Shown: one piece after another, positions 1 to 11,724 of the stretch
Position numbering within the stretch: position 1 is the stretch's first letter
How the letters are laid out: the number at the start of each line of letters is the position of its first letter
From: Prosopocoilus inquinatus
Lineage: Eukaryota; Arthropoda; Insecta; Coleoptera; Lucanidae
DNA length: 64,000 nucleotides
NCBI GenBank assembly: GCA_036172665.1
Contig: CM069870.1
Location: 43,730,001 to 43,794,000, forward strand
Direction of reading: 5' to 3'
Program-made: the position numbers and the translations under genes
Notes under the pieces: model-generated
Seen by the model: the letters and a program-made list of their open reading frames with translations, nothing else
Database searches by the model: none
What the model was told of the DNA's origin: nothing

Positions 1-1
1 T

Positions 2-150
2 TGACGTTTGGATGGACTCCAGTAACCCTGACGTGAGATACGAAGTTCTCGGACGCAGCAGAAGCTGGAAATAGTTTTAAACGAAACAACACGTATTAGC
101 GTTGTTCCTGTGATGTATCTAATCGATCCTTACTCATCTATCATGTTATT
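2..150 (+). repeat. Example monomer, class P (AACCCTGACG type)
   Basis: This is a complete 149-bp unit of the class whose variable block reads GTAACCCTGACGTGAG followed by ATACGAAGTTCTCGG. It is usually followed by AAATAGTTTTAAACGAAAC. Class P is one of the commonest classes and occurs in all three domains. A sub-variant with GATACTAAG and GGAGGCAGC marks one left-domain HOR. Another with GTGATATACGAAG and GAAATAATTTT marks the 7.7 kb HOR. Confidence 0.95.
85..106. repeat. Conserved short dyad in the monomer (example)
   Basis: AACAAC (85-90) and GTTGTT (101-106) are perfect inverted arms around ten bases, ACGTATTAGC. The inner GC of the alternative form ACGCATTAGC can extend the stem with a 2-base bulge. 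The dyad is kept in most monomers across the window. Departures such as AACAGC, GTTCTT or GTTGTG are rare and linked to particular classes. A protein-binding role is possible but not shown. Confidence 0.7.
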
Positions 151-299
151 TGACGTTTGGATGGACTCCAGTAACTCTGATGTGAGATACAAAGTTTTTG
201 GACGCAGCAGAAGCTGGAAATAGTTTTGAACGAAACAACACGTATTAGCGTTGTTCCTGTGATGTATCTAATCGATCCTTACTCATCTGTCATGTTATT
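151..299 (+). repeat. Example monomer, class Q (GATACAAAGTTTTTGG type)
   Basis: This complete unit has GTAACTCTGATGTGAG then ATACAAAGTTTTTGGACG. Most class Q copies carry GAAATAGTTTTGAACG (G for A) instead of TTTTAAACG, so substitutions about 50 bp apart are linked. The class runs through the whole window. A derived form with GATAAAAAG and CAGGAGCTGG appears only from about 20.6 kb onward. Confidence 0.95.
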
Positions 300-448
300 T
301 GGCGTTTCGATGGACTCCAGTAACTTTGATGTGAGATACGAAGTTCTCGGACGCAGCTGAAGCTAGAAATAGTTTTAAACGAAACAACACGCATTAGCGT
401 TGTTACTGTGATGTATCTAATCGATCCTTACTTAGCTACTATGTTATT
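300..448 (+). repeat. Example monomer, class S (GTAACTTTGATG / CAGCTGAAGC type)
   Basis: This complete unit begins TGGCGTTTCG instead of TGACGTTTGG, has GTAACTTTGATGTGAG, and reads CGCAGCTGAAGC in place of CGCAGCAGAAGC. In the left 21 kb this class nearly always continues as AAGCTAGAAATAG or AAGCTCGAAATAG and is often followed by GTTACTGTG. From about 23.1 kb on it continues as AAGCTGGAAATAG. That makes it a good domain marker. Confidence 0.94.
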
Positions 449-597
449 TGACGTTTCGATGGACTCCAGTAACTCTAATGTGAGATACGAAATTTTCGGA
501 CGCAGCAGAAGCTGGAAATAGTTTTAAACGAAACAACACGCATTAGCGTTGTTCCTGTGATGTATCTAATCGATCCTTACTTATCTATCATGTTATT
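449..597 (+). repeat. Example monomer, class R (CTCTAATGTGAG / GAAATTTTCGG type)
   Basis: This complete unit begins TGACGTTTCG, has GTAACTCTAATGTGAG and ATACGAAATTTTCGGACG. It is commonly preceded by CTTAGCTACTATG (first seen ending at 443) rather than CTCATCTATCATG. The block CGAAATTTTCG is an imperfect palindrome. A middle-domain derivative has TTTCTGACACAGC in place of TTTTCGGACGCAGC. Confidence 0.94.
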
Positions 598-2343
598 TGA
601 CGTTTGGATGGACTCCAGTAACCCTGACGTGGGATACGAAGTTCTCGGACGCAGCTGAAGCTAGAAATAGTTTTAAACGAAACAACACGCATTAGCGTTG
701 TTCCTGTGATGTATCTAATCGATCCTTACTCATCTATCATGTTATTTGACGTTTCGATGGACTCCAGTAACTCTGATGTGAGATACAAAGTTTTTGGACG
801 CAGCAGAAGCTGGAAATAGTTTTGAACGAAACAACACGTATTAGCGTTGTTCCTGTGATGTATCTAATCGATCCTTACTTAGCTACTATGTTATTTGACG
901 TTTCGATGGACTCCAGTAACTCTAGTGTGAGATACGAAATTTTCGGACGCAGCAGAAGCTGGAAATAGTTCTAAACGAAACAACACGCATTGGCGTTGTT
1001 ATTGTGATGTATCTAATCGATCCTTACTTATCTATCATGTTATTTGACGTTTGGATGGACTCCAGTAACCCTGATGTGAGATACGAAGTTCTCGGACGCA
1101 GCAGAAGCTGGAAATAGTTTTAAACGAAACAACACGCATTAGCGTTGTTCCTGTGATGTATCTAATCGATCCTTACTTATCTATCATGTTATTTGACGTT
1201 TGGATGGACTCCAGTAACCCTGACGTGAGATACGAAGTTCTCGGACGCAGCAGAAGCTGGAAATAGTTTTAAACGAAACAACACGTATTAGCGTTGTTCC
1301 TGTGATGTATCTAATCGATCCTTACTCATCTATCATGTTATTTGACGTTTGGATGGACTCCAGTAACTCTGATGTGAGATACAAAGTTTTTGGACGCAGC
1401 AGAAGCTGGAAATAGTTTTGAACGAAACAACACGTATTAGCGTTGTTCCTGTGATGTATCTAATCGATCCTTACTCATCTATCATGTTATTTGGCGTTTC
1501 GATGGACTCCAGTAACTCTAATGTGAGATACGAAATTTTCGGACGCAGCAGAAGCTGGAAATAGTTTTAAACGAAACAACACGCATTAGCGTTGTTCCTG
1601 TGATGTATCTAATCGATCCTTACTTATCTATCATGTTATTTGACGTTTGGATGGACTCCAGTAAGTCTGATGTGAGATACAAAGTTTTTGGACGCAGCAG
1701 AAGCTGGAAATAGTTTTGAACGAAACAACACGTATTAGCGTTGTTCCTGTGATGTATCTAATCGATCCTTACTTAGCTACTATGTTATTTGACGTTTCGA
1801 TGGACTCCAGTAACTCTAATGTGAGATACGAAATTTTCGGACGCAGCAGAAGCTGGAAATAGTTTTAAACGAAACAACACGCATTAGCGTTGTTCCTGTG
1901 ATGTATCTAATCGATCCTTACTCATATATCATGTTATTTGACGTTTCGATGGACTCCAGTAACCCTGACGTGAGATACGATGTTCTCGGACGCAGCAGAA
2001 GCTGGAAATAGTTTTAAACGAAACAACACGTATTAGCGTTGTTCCTGTGATGTATCTAATCGATCCTTACTCATCTATCATGTTATTTGACGTTTCGATG
2101 GACTCCAGTAACTCTGATGTGAGATACAAAGTTTTTGGACGCAGCAGAAGCTGGAAATAGTTTTGAACGAAACAACACGTATAAGCGTTGTTCCTGTGAT
2201 GTATCTAATCGATCCTTACTTAGCTACTATGTTATTTGACGTTTCGATGGACTCCAGTAACTCTAATGTGAGATACGAAATTTTCGGACGCAGCAGAAGC
2301 TGGAAATAGTTTTAAACGAAACAACACGCATTAGCGTTGTTCC

Positions 2344-3370
2344 TGTGATGTATCTAATCGATCCTTACTTATCTATCATGTTATTTGACGTTTGGATGGA
2401 CTCCAGTAACCCTGACGTGAGATACGAAGTTCTCGGACGCAGCAGAAGCTGGAAATAGTTTTAAACGAAACAACACGCATTAGCGTTGTTCCTGTGATGT
2501 ATCTAATAGATCCTTACTTATCTATCATGTTATTTGGCGTTCCGATGGACTCCGGTAGCTGTGATATGAGATACGACGTTTTCGGACGCAGCAGAAGCTG
2601 GAAATAGTTTGAAACGAAACAACACGTATTAGCGTTGTTCCTGTGATGTATCTAATCGATCCTTACTCATCTATCATGTTATTTGACGTTTGGATGGACT
2701 CCAGTAACTCTGATGAGAGACACAAAGATTTCGGACGCAGCAGAAGCTGGAAATAGTTTTAAACGAAACAACACGCATTAGCGTTGCTCCTGTGATGTAT
2801 CTAATCGATCCTTACTTATCTATCATGTTATTTGACGTTTGGATGGACTCCAGTAACCCTGACGTGAGATACGAAGTTCTCGGACGCAGCAGAAGCTGGA
2901 AATAGTTTTAAACGAAACAACACGCATTAGCGTTGTTCCTGTGATGTATCTAATAGATCCTTACTTATCTATCATGTTATTTGGCGTTCCGATGGACTCC
3001 GGTAGCTGTGATATGAGATACGACGTTTTCGGACGCAGCAGAAGCTGGAAATAGTTTGAAACGAAACAACACGTATTAGCGTTGTTCCTGTGATGTATCT
3101 AATCGATCCTTACTCATCTATCATGTTATTTGACGTTTGGATGGACTCCAGTAACTCTGATGAGAGACACAAAGATTTCGGACGCAGCAGAAGCTGGAAA
3201 TAGTTTTAAACGAAACAACACGCATTAGCGTTGCTCCTGTGATGTATCTAATCTATCCTTACTTATCTATCATGTTATTTGACGTTTGGATGGACTCCAG
3301 TAACCCTGACGTGAGATACGAAGTTCTCGGATGCAGCAGAAGCTGGAAATAGTTTTAAACGAAACAACAC
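2344..3370 (+). repeat. 3-monomer HOR, period 447 bp, about 2.3 copies
   Basis: The marker TCCGATGGACTCCGGTAGCT occurs at 2541 and 2988, exactly 447 bp (3 x 149) apart. Its flanking monomers repeat in the same order. Each copy holds a class P unit, a class V unit (GGTAGCTGTGATATGAG with GACGTTTTCGG and AGTTTGAAACG, for example 2535-2683) and a class U unit (CTCTGATGAGAGACACAAAG, for example 2684-2832). A GTTGCTCCTG variant follows class U. The copies diverge after about 3370, where GCATTAGCG becomes GTATTAGCG. Boundaries were judged by eye. Confidence 0.88.
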
Positions 3371-4534
3371 GTATTAGCGTTGTTCCTGTGATGTATCTAA
3401 TCGATCCTTACTCATCTATCATGTTATTTGGCGTTTCGATGGACTCCAGTAACTTTGATGTGAGATACGAAGTTCTCGGACGCAGCTGAAGCTCGAAATA
3501 GTTTTAAACGAAACAACACGCATTAGCGTTGTTACTGTGATGTATCTAATCGATCCTTACTCATCTACCATGTTATTTGACGTTTGGATGGACTCCAGTA
3601 ACTCTGATGTGAGATACAAAGTTTTTGGACGCAGCAGAAGCTGGAAATAGTTTTGAACGAAACAACACGTATTAGCGTTGTTCCTGTGATGTATCTAATC
3701 GATCCCTACTTAGCTACTATGTTATTTGACGTTTGTATGGACTCCAGTAACTCTAATGTGAGATACGAAATTTTCGGACGCAGCAGAAGCTGGAAATAGT
3801 TTTAAACGAAACAACACGCATTAGCGTTGTTCCTGTGATGTATCTAATCGATCCTTACTCATCTATCATGTTATTTGGCGTTTCGATGGACTCCAGTAAC
3901 TTTGATGTGAGATACGAAGTTCTCGGACGTAGCTGAAGCTAGAAATAGTTTTAAACGAAACAACACGCATTAGCGTTGTTCCTGTGATGTATCTAATCGA
4001 TCCTTACTTAGCTACTATGTTATTTGACGTTTCGATGGACTCCAGTAACTCTAATGTGAGATACGAAATTTTCGGACGCAGCAGAAGCTGGAAATAGTTT
4101 TAAACGAAACAACACGCATTAGCGTTGTTCCTGTGATGTATCTAATCGATCCTTACTTAGCTACTATGTTATTTGACGTTTCGATGGACTCCAGTAACTC
4201 TAATGTGAGATACGAAATTTTCGGACGCAGCAGAAGCTGGAAATAGTTTTAAACGAAACAAAATGCATTAGCGTTGTTCCTGTGATGTATCTAATCGATC
4301 CTTACTCATCTATCATGTTATTTGGCGTTTCGATGGACTCCAGTAACCCTGACGTGAGATACGAAGTTCTCGGACGCAGCAGAAGCTGGAAATAGTTTTA
4401 AGCGAAACAACACGTATTAGCGTTGTTCCTGTGATGTATCTAATCGATCCTTACTCATCTATCATGTTATTTGACGTTTCGATGGACTCCAGTAACTCTG
4501 ATGTGAGATACAAAGTTTTTGGACGCAGCAGAAG

Positions 4535-5665
4535 CTTTAAATAATTTTGAACGAAACAACACGTATTAGCGTTGTTCCTGTGATGTATCTAATCGATCCT
4601 TACTCATCTATCATGTTATTTGACGTTTCGATGGACTCCAGTAACTCTAATGTGAGATACGAAATTTTCGGACGCAGCAGAAGCTGGAAATAGTTTTAAA
4701 CGAAACAACACGCATTAGCGTTTTCCTGTGATGTATCTAATCGATCCTTACTTATCTATCATGTTATTTGACGTTTGGATGGACTCCAGTAACCCTGACG
4801 TGAGATACGAAGTTCTCGGACGCAGCAGAAGCTGGAAATAGTTTTAAACGAAACAACACGTATTAGCGTTGTTCCTGTTATGTATCTAATCGATCCTTAC
4901 TCATCTATCATGTTATTTGACGTTTGGATGGACTCCAGTAACTCTGATGTGAGATACAAAGTTTTTGGACGCAGCAGAACCTGGAAATAGTTTTAAACGA
5001 AACAACACGCATTAGCGTTGTTCCTGTGATGTATCTAATCGATCCTTACTCATCTATCATGTTATTTGACGTTTGGATGGACTCCAGTAACTCTGATGAG
5101 AGACACAAAGATTTCGGACGCAGCAGAAGCTGGAAATAGTTTTGAACGAAACAACACGTATTAGCGTTGTTCCTGCGATGTATCTAATCGATCCTTACTC
5201 ATCTATCATGTTATTTGACGTTTCGATGGACTCCAGTAACTCTAATGTGAGATACGAAATTTTCGGACGCAGCAGAAGCTGGGAATAGTTTTAAACGAAA
5301 CAACACGCATTAGCGTTGTTCCTGTGATGTATCTAATCGATCCTTACTTATCTATCATGTTATTTGACGTTTGGATGGACTCCAGTAACCCTGACGTGAG
5401 ATACGAAGTTCTCGGACGCAGCAGAAGCTGGAAATAGTTTTAAACGAAACAACACGTATTAGCGTTGTTCCTGTTATGTATCTAATCGATCCTTACTCAT
5501 CTATCATGTTATTTGACGTTTGGATGGACTCCAGTAACTCTGATGTGAGATACAAAGTTTTTGGACGCAGCAGAACCTGGAAATAGTTTTAAACGAAACA
5601 ACACGCATTAGCGTTGTTCCTGTGATGTATCTAATCGATCCTTACTCATCTATCATGTTATTTGG
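4535..5665 (+). repeat. 4-monomer HOR, period about 596 bp, about 1.9 copies
   Basis: GAACCTGG, a variant of GAAGCTGG, occurs at 4977 and 5573, 596 bp (4 x 149) apart. The CTGTTATG variant and the surrounding class order also repeat. The first copy contains a 1-bp deletion near 4720 (GCGTTTTCCTG for GCGTTGTTCCTG), which makes that monomer 148 bp. The match fades before about 4535 and after about 5665, where class T units begin. Confidence 0.85.
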
Positions 5666-7850
5666 CGTTTCGATGGACTCCAGTAGCTCTGATGTGAGAT
5701 ACGACGTTTTCTGAGGCAGCAGAAGCTGGAAATAGTTTTAAACGAAACAACACGCATTAGCGTTGTTCCTGTGATGTATCTAATCGATCCTTACTCATCT
5801 ATCATGTTATTTGGCGTTTCGATGGACTCCAGTAGCTCTGATGTGAGATACGACGTTTTCTGAGGCAGCAGAAGCTGGAAATAGTTTTAAACGAAACAAC
5901 ACGCATTAGCGTTGTTCCTGTGATGTATCTAATCGATCCTTACTCATCTATCATGTTATTTGGCGTTTCGATGGACTCCAGTAACTTTGATGTGAGATAC
6001 GAAGTTCTCGGACGCAGCTGAAGCTAGAAATAGTTTTAAACGAAACAACACGCACTAGCGTTGTTACTGTGATGTATCTAATCGATTCTTACTCATCTAT
6101 CATGTTATTTGACGTTTGGATGGACTCCAGTAACTCTGATGTGAGATACAAAGCTTTTGGACGCAGCAGAAGCTGGAAATAGTTTTGAACGAAACAACAC
6201 GTATTAGCGTTGTTCCTTTGATGTATCTAATCGATCCTTACTCATCTATCATGTTATTTGGCGTTTCGATGGACTCCAGTATCTTTGATGTGAGATACGA
6301 AGTTCTCGGACGCAGCTGAAGCTAGAAATAGTTTTAAACGAAACAACACGCATTAGCGTTGTTACTGTGATGTATCTAATTGATCCTTACTCATCTATCA
6401 TGTTATTTGACGTTTGGATGGACTCCAGTAACTCTGATGTGAGATACAAAGTTTTTGGACGCAGCAGAAGCTGGAAATAGTTTTGAACGAAACAACACGT
6501 ATTAGCGTTGTTCCTGTGATGTATCTAATCGATCCTTACTTAGCTACTATGTTATTTGACGTTTGGATGGACTCCAGTAACTCTAATGTGAGATACGAAA
6601 TTTTCGGACGCAGCAGAAGCTGGAAATAGTTTTAAACGAAACAACACGCATTAGCGTTGTTCCTGTGATGTATCTAATCGATCCTTACTCATCTATTATG
6701 TTATTTGGCGTTTCGATGGACTCCAGAAACTTTGATGTGAGATACGAACTTCTCGGACGCAGCTGAAGCTAGAAACAGTTTTAAACGAAACAACACGCAT
6801 TAGCGTTGTTACTGTGATGTATCTAATCGATCCTTACTTATCTATCGTGTTATTTGACGTTTGGATGGACTCCAGTAAGTCTGATGTGAGATACAAAGTT
6901 TTTGGACGCAGCAGAAGCTTTAAATAGTTTTGAAGGAAACAACACGTATTAGCGTTGTTCCTGTGATGTATCTAATCGATCCTTACTCATCTATCATGTT
7001 ATTTGACGTTTCGATGGACTCCAGTAACTCTAATGTGAGATAAGAAATTTTCGGACGCAGCAGAAGCTGGAAATAGTTTTAAACGAAACAACACGCATTA
7101 GCGTTGTTCCTGTGATGTATCTAATCGATCCTTACTTATCTATCATGTTATTTGACGTTTGGATGGACTCCAGTAACCCTGACGTGAGATACGAAGTTCT
7201 CGGACGCAGCAGAAGCTGGAAATAGTTTTAAACGAAACAACACGTATTAGCGTAGTTCCTGTTATGTATCTAATCGATCCTTACTCATCTATCATGTTAT
7301 TTGACGTTTGGATGGACTCCAGTAACTCTGATGTGAGATACAAAGTTTTTGGACGCAGCAGAACCTGGAAATAATTTTAAACGAAACAACACGCATTAGC
7401 GTTGTTCCTGTGATGTATCTAATCGATCCTTACTCATCTATCATGTTATTTGACGTTTGGATGGACTCCAGTAACTCTGATGAGAGACACAAAGATTTCG
7501 GACGCAGCAGAAGCTGGAAATAGTTTTAAACGAAACAACACGCATTAGCGTTGTTCCTGTGATGTATCTAATCGATCCTTACTTATCTATCATGTTATTT
7601 GACGTTTGGATGGACTCCAGTAACCCTGACGTGAGATACTAAGTTCTCGGAGGCAGCAGAAGCTGGAAATAGTTTTAAACGAAACAACACGTATTAGCGT
7701 TGTTCCTGTGATGTATCTAATCGATCCTTACTTAGCTACTATGTTATTTGACGTTTCGATGGACTCCAGTAACTCTGATGTGAGATACAAAGTTTTTGGA
7801 CGCAGCAGAAGCTGGAAATAGTTTTGAACGAAACAACACGTATTAGCGTT
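5000..7850 (+). repeat. 22-monomer HOR, copy 1
   Basis: This block reappears at about 8576-11125. Markers in the second half lie 3278 bp (22 x 149) apart: CGTAGTTCCT at 7251 and 10529, TATTATG at 6694 and 9972, GATACT of the GATACTAAG variant at 7635 and 10913. Markers in the first half lie 3576 bp (24 x 149) apart: GATGAGAG at 5095 and 8671, CTGTTATG at 5471 and 9047. Copy 1 therefore holds two more monomers, near 6040-6340, than copy 2. Edges are approximate. Confidence 0.85.
5663..5960 (+). repeat. Two adjacent identical-class monomers, class T (AGCTCTGATG / TTTTCTGAGG)
   Basis: Units 5663-5811 and 5812-5960 both read TGGCGTTTCG, GTAGCTCTGATGTGAG and GACGTTTTCTGAGGCAGC. This is a single-monomer tandem duplication inside a HOR that otherwise alternates classes. 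Related class T units elsewhere read GACGTTTTCGGACGC. Confidence 0.9.
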
Positions 7851-8575
7851 GTTCCTGTGATGTATCTAATCGATCCCTACTTAGCTACTATGTTATTTGA
7901 CGTTTGGATGGACTCCAGTAACTCTAATGTGAGATACGAAATTTTCGGACGCAGCAGAAGCTGGAAATAGTTTTAAACGAAACAACACGCATTAGCGTTG
8001 TTCCTGTGATGTATCTAATCGATCCTTACTCATCTATTATGTTATTTGGCGTTTCGATGGACTCCAGAAACTTTGATGTGAGATACGAAGTTCTCGGACG
8101 CAGCTGAAGCTAGAAATAGTTTTAAACGAAACAACACGCATTAGCGTTGTTACTGTGATGTATCTAATCGATCCTTACTTATCTATCGTGTTATTTGACG
8201 TTTGGATGGACTCCAGTAAGTCTGATGTGAGATACAAAGTTTTTGGACGCAGCAGAAGCTTTAAATAGTTTTGAACGAAACAACACGTATTAGCGTTGTT
8301 CCTGTGATGTATCTAATCGATCCTTACTCATCTATCATGTTATTTGAAGTTTCGATGGACTCCAGTAACTCTAATGTGAGATAAGAAATTTTCGGACGCA
8401 GCGGAAGCTGGAAATAGTTTTAAACGAAGCAACACGCATTAGCGTTGTTCCTGCGATGTATCTAATCGATCCTTACTCATCTATCATGTTATTTGACGTT
8501 TCGATGGACTCCAGTAACTCTAATGTGAGATACGAAATTTTCGGACGCAGCAGAAGCTGGGAATAGTTTTAAACG

Positions 8576-11125
8576 AAACAACACGCATTAGCGTTGTTCC
8601 TGTGATGTATCTAATCGATCCTTACTCATCTATCATGTTATTTGACGTTTGGATGGACTCCAGTAACTCTGATGAGAGACACAAAGATTTCGGACGCAGC
8701 AGAAGCTGGAAATAGTTTTGAAAGAAACAACACGTATTAGCGTTGTTCCTGCGATGTATCTAATCGATCCTTACTCATCTATCATGTTATTTGACGTTTC
8801 GATGGACTCCAGTAACTCTAATGTGAGATACGAAATTTTCGGACGCAGCAGAAGCTGGGAATAGTTTTAAACGAAACAACACGCATTAGCGTTGTTCCTG
8901 TGATGTATCTAATCGATCCTTACTTATCTATCATGTTATTTGACGTTTGGATGGACTCCAGTAACCCTGACGTGAGATACGAAGTTCTCGGACGCAGCAG
9001 AAGCTGGAAATAGTTTTAAACGAAACAACACGTATTAGCGTTGTTCCTGTTATGTATCTAATCGATCCTTACTCATCTATCATGTTATTTGAAGTTTGGA
9101 TGGACTCCAGTAACTCTGATGTGAGATACAAAGTTTTTGGACGCAGCAGAACCTGGAAATAGTTTTAAACGAAACAACACGCATTAGCGTTGTTCCTGTG
9201 ATGTATCTAATCGATCCTTACTCATCTATCATGTTATTTGGCGTTTCGATGAACTCCAGTAGCTCTGATGTGAGATACGACGTTTTCTGAGGCAGCAGAA
9301 GCTGGAAATAGTTTTAAACGAAACAACACGCATTAGCGTTGTTCCTGTGATGTATCTAATCGATCCTTACTCATCTATCATGTTATTTGGCGTTTCGATG
9401 GACTCCAGTAGCTCTGATGTGAGATACGACGTTCTCTGAGGCAGCAGAAGCTGGAAATAGTTTTAAACGAAACAACACGCATTAGCGTTGTTCCTGTGAT
9501 GTATCTAATCGATCCTTACTCATCTATCATGTTATTTGGCGTTTCGATGGACTCCAGTAACTTTGATGTGAGATACGAAGTTCTCGGACGCAGCTGAAGC
9601 TAGAAATAGTTTTAAACGAAACAACACGCATTAGCGTTGTTACTGTGATGTATCTAATCGATCCTTACTCATCTATCATGTTATTTGACGTTTGGATGGA
9701 CTCCAGTAACTCTGATGTGAGATACAAAGTTTTTGGACGCAGCAGAAGCTGGAAATAGTTTTGAACGAAACAACACGTATTAGCGTTGTTCCTGTGATGT
9801 ATCTAATCGATCCTTACTTAGCTACTATGTTATTTGACGTTTGGATGGACTCCAGTAACTCTAATGTGAGATACGAAATTTTCGGACGCAGCAGAAGCTG
9901 GAAATAGTTTTAAACGAAACAACACGCATTAGCGTTGTTCCTGTGATGTATCTAATCGATCCTTACTCATCTATTATGTTATTTGGCGTTTCGATGGACT
10001 CCAGAAACTTTGATGTGAGATACGAAGTTCTCGGACGCAGCTGAAGCTAGAAATAGTTTTAAACGAAACAACACGCATTAGCGTTGTTACTGTGATGTAT
10101 CTAATCGATCCTTACTTATCTATCGTGTTATTTGACGTTTGGATGGACTCCAGTAAGTCTGATGTGAGATACAAAGTTTTTGGACGAAGCAGAAGCTTTA
10201 AATAGTTTTGAACGAAACAACACGTATTAGCGTTGTTCCTGTGATGTATCTAATCGATCCTTACTCATCTATCATGTTATTTGACGTTTCGATGGACTCC
10301 AGTAACTCTAATGTGAGATAAGAAATTTTCGGACGCAGCAGAAGCTGGAAATAGTTTTAAACGAAACAACACGCATTAGCGTTGTTCCTGTGATGTATCT
10401 AATCGATCCTTACTTATCTATCATGTTATTTGACGTTTGGATGGACTCCAGTAACCCTGACGTGAGATACGAAGTTCTCGGACGCAGCAGAAGCTGGAAA
10501 TAGTTTTAAACGAAACAACACGTATTAGCGTAGTTCCTGTTATGTATCTAATCGATCCTTACTCATCTATCATGTTATTTGACGTTTGGATGGACTCCAG
10601 TAACTCTGATGTGAGATACAAAGTTTTTGGACGCAGCAGAACCTGGAAATAATTTTAAACGAAACAACACGCATTAGCGTTGTTCCTGTGATGTATCTAA
10701 TCGATCCTTACTCATCTATCATGTTATTTGACGTTTGGATGGACTCCAGTAACTCTGATGAGAGACACAAAGATTTCGGACGCAGCAGAAGCTGGAAATA
10801 GTTTTAAACGAAACAACACGCATTAGCGTTGTTCCTGTGATGTATCTAATCGATCCTTACTTATCTATCATGTTATTTGACGTTTGGATGGACTCCAGTA
10901 ACCCTGACGTGAGATACTAAGTTCTCGGAGGCAGCAGAAGCTGGAAATAGTTTTAAACGAAACAACACGTATTAGCGTTGTTCCTGTGATGTATCTAATC
11001 GATCCTTACTTAGCTACTATATTTGACGTTTCGATGGACTCCAGTAACTCTCATGTGAGATACAAAGTTTTTGGACGCAGCAGAAGCTGGAAATAGTTTT
11101 GAACGAAACAACACGTATTAGCGTT
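8576..11125 (+). repeat. 22-monomer HOR, copy 2
   Basis: This is the second copy of the block at about 5000-7850, offset 3576 bp in its first part and 3278 bp in its second, so two monomers are missing relative to copy 1. It carries a private 3-bp deletion near 11018 (CTACTATATTTGACG for CTACTATGTTATTTGACG). The stretch between the copies, about 7850-8576, resembles sequence around 6530-7070. Confidence 0.85.
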
Positions 11126-11724
11126 GTTGCTGTGATGTATCTAATCGATCCTTACTTAGCTACTATGTTATTTGAGGTTTCGATGGACTCCAGTAACTCT
11201 AATGTGAGATACGAAATTTTCGGACGCAGCAGAAGCTGGAAATAGTTTTAAACGAAACAACACGCATTAGCGTTGTTCCTGTGATGTATCTAATCGATCC
11301 TTACTCATCTATCATGTTATTTGACGTTTGGATGGACTCCAGTAACTCTGATGAGAGACACAAAGATTTCGGACGCAGCAGAAGCTGGAAATAGTTTTAA
11401 ACGAAACAACACGTATTAGCGTAGTTCCTGTGATGTATCTAATCGATCCTTACTAATCTATCATGTTATTTGGCGTTTCGATGGACTCCAGTAACCCTGA
11501 CGTGAGATACGAAGTTCTCGGACGCAGCAGATGCTGGAAATAGTTTTAAACGAAACAACACGTATTAGCGTTGTTCCTGTTATGTATCTAATCGATCCTT
11601 ACTCATCTATCATGTTATTTGACGTTTCGATGGACTCCAGTAGCTCTGATGTGAGATACGACGTTTTCTGAGGCAGCAGAAACTGGAAATAATTTTAAAC
11701 GAAACAACACGCATTAGCGTTGTT

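Noticed and set aside
72..90. CENP-B-box-like half site on the reverse strand (TTTCGTTTAAAAC)
   Set aside because: The TTCG and central A positions fit, but the required CGGG end is absent (CTAT instead). It matches only half of the known mammalian motif.
449..597. Possible tRNA or Pol III promoter elements inside the monomer
   Set aside because: No cloverleaf or convincing A and B boxes with proper spacing could be made from the unit on either strand.
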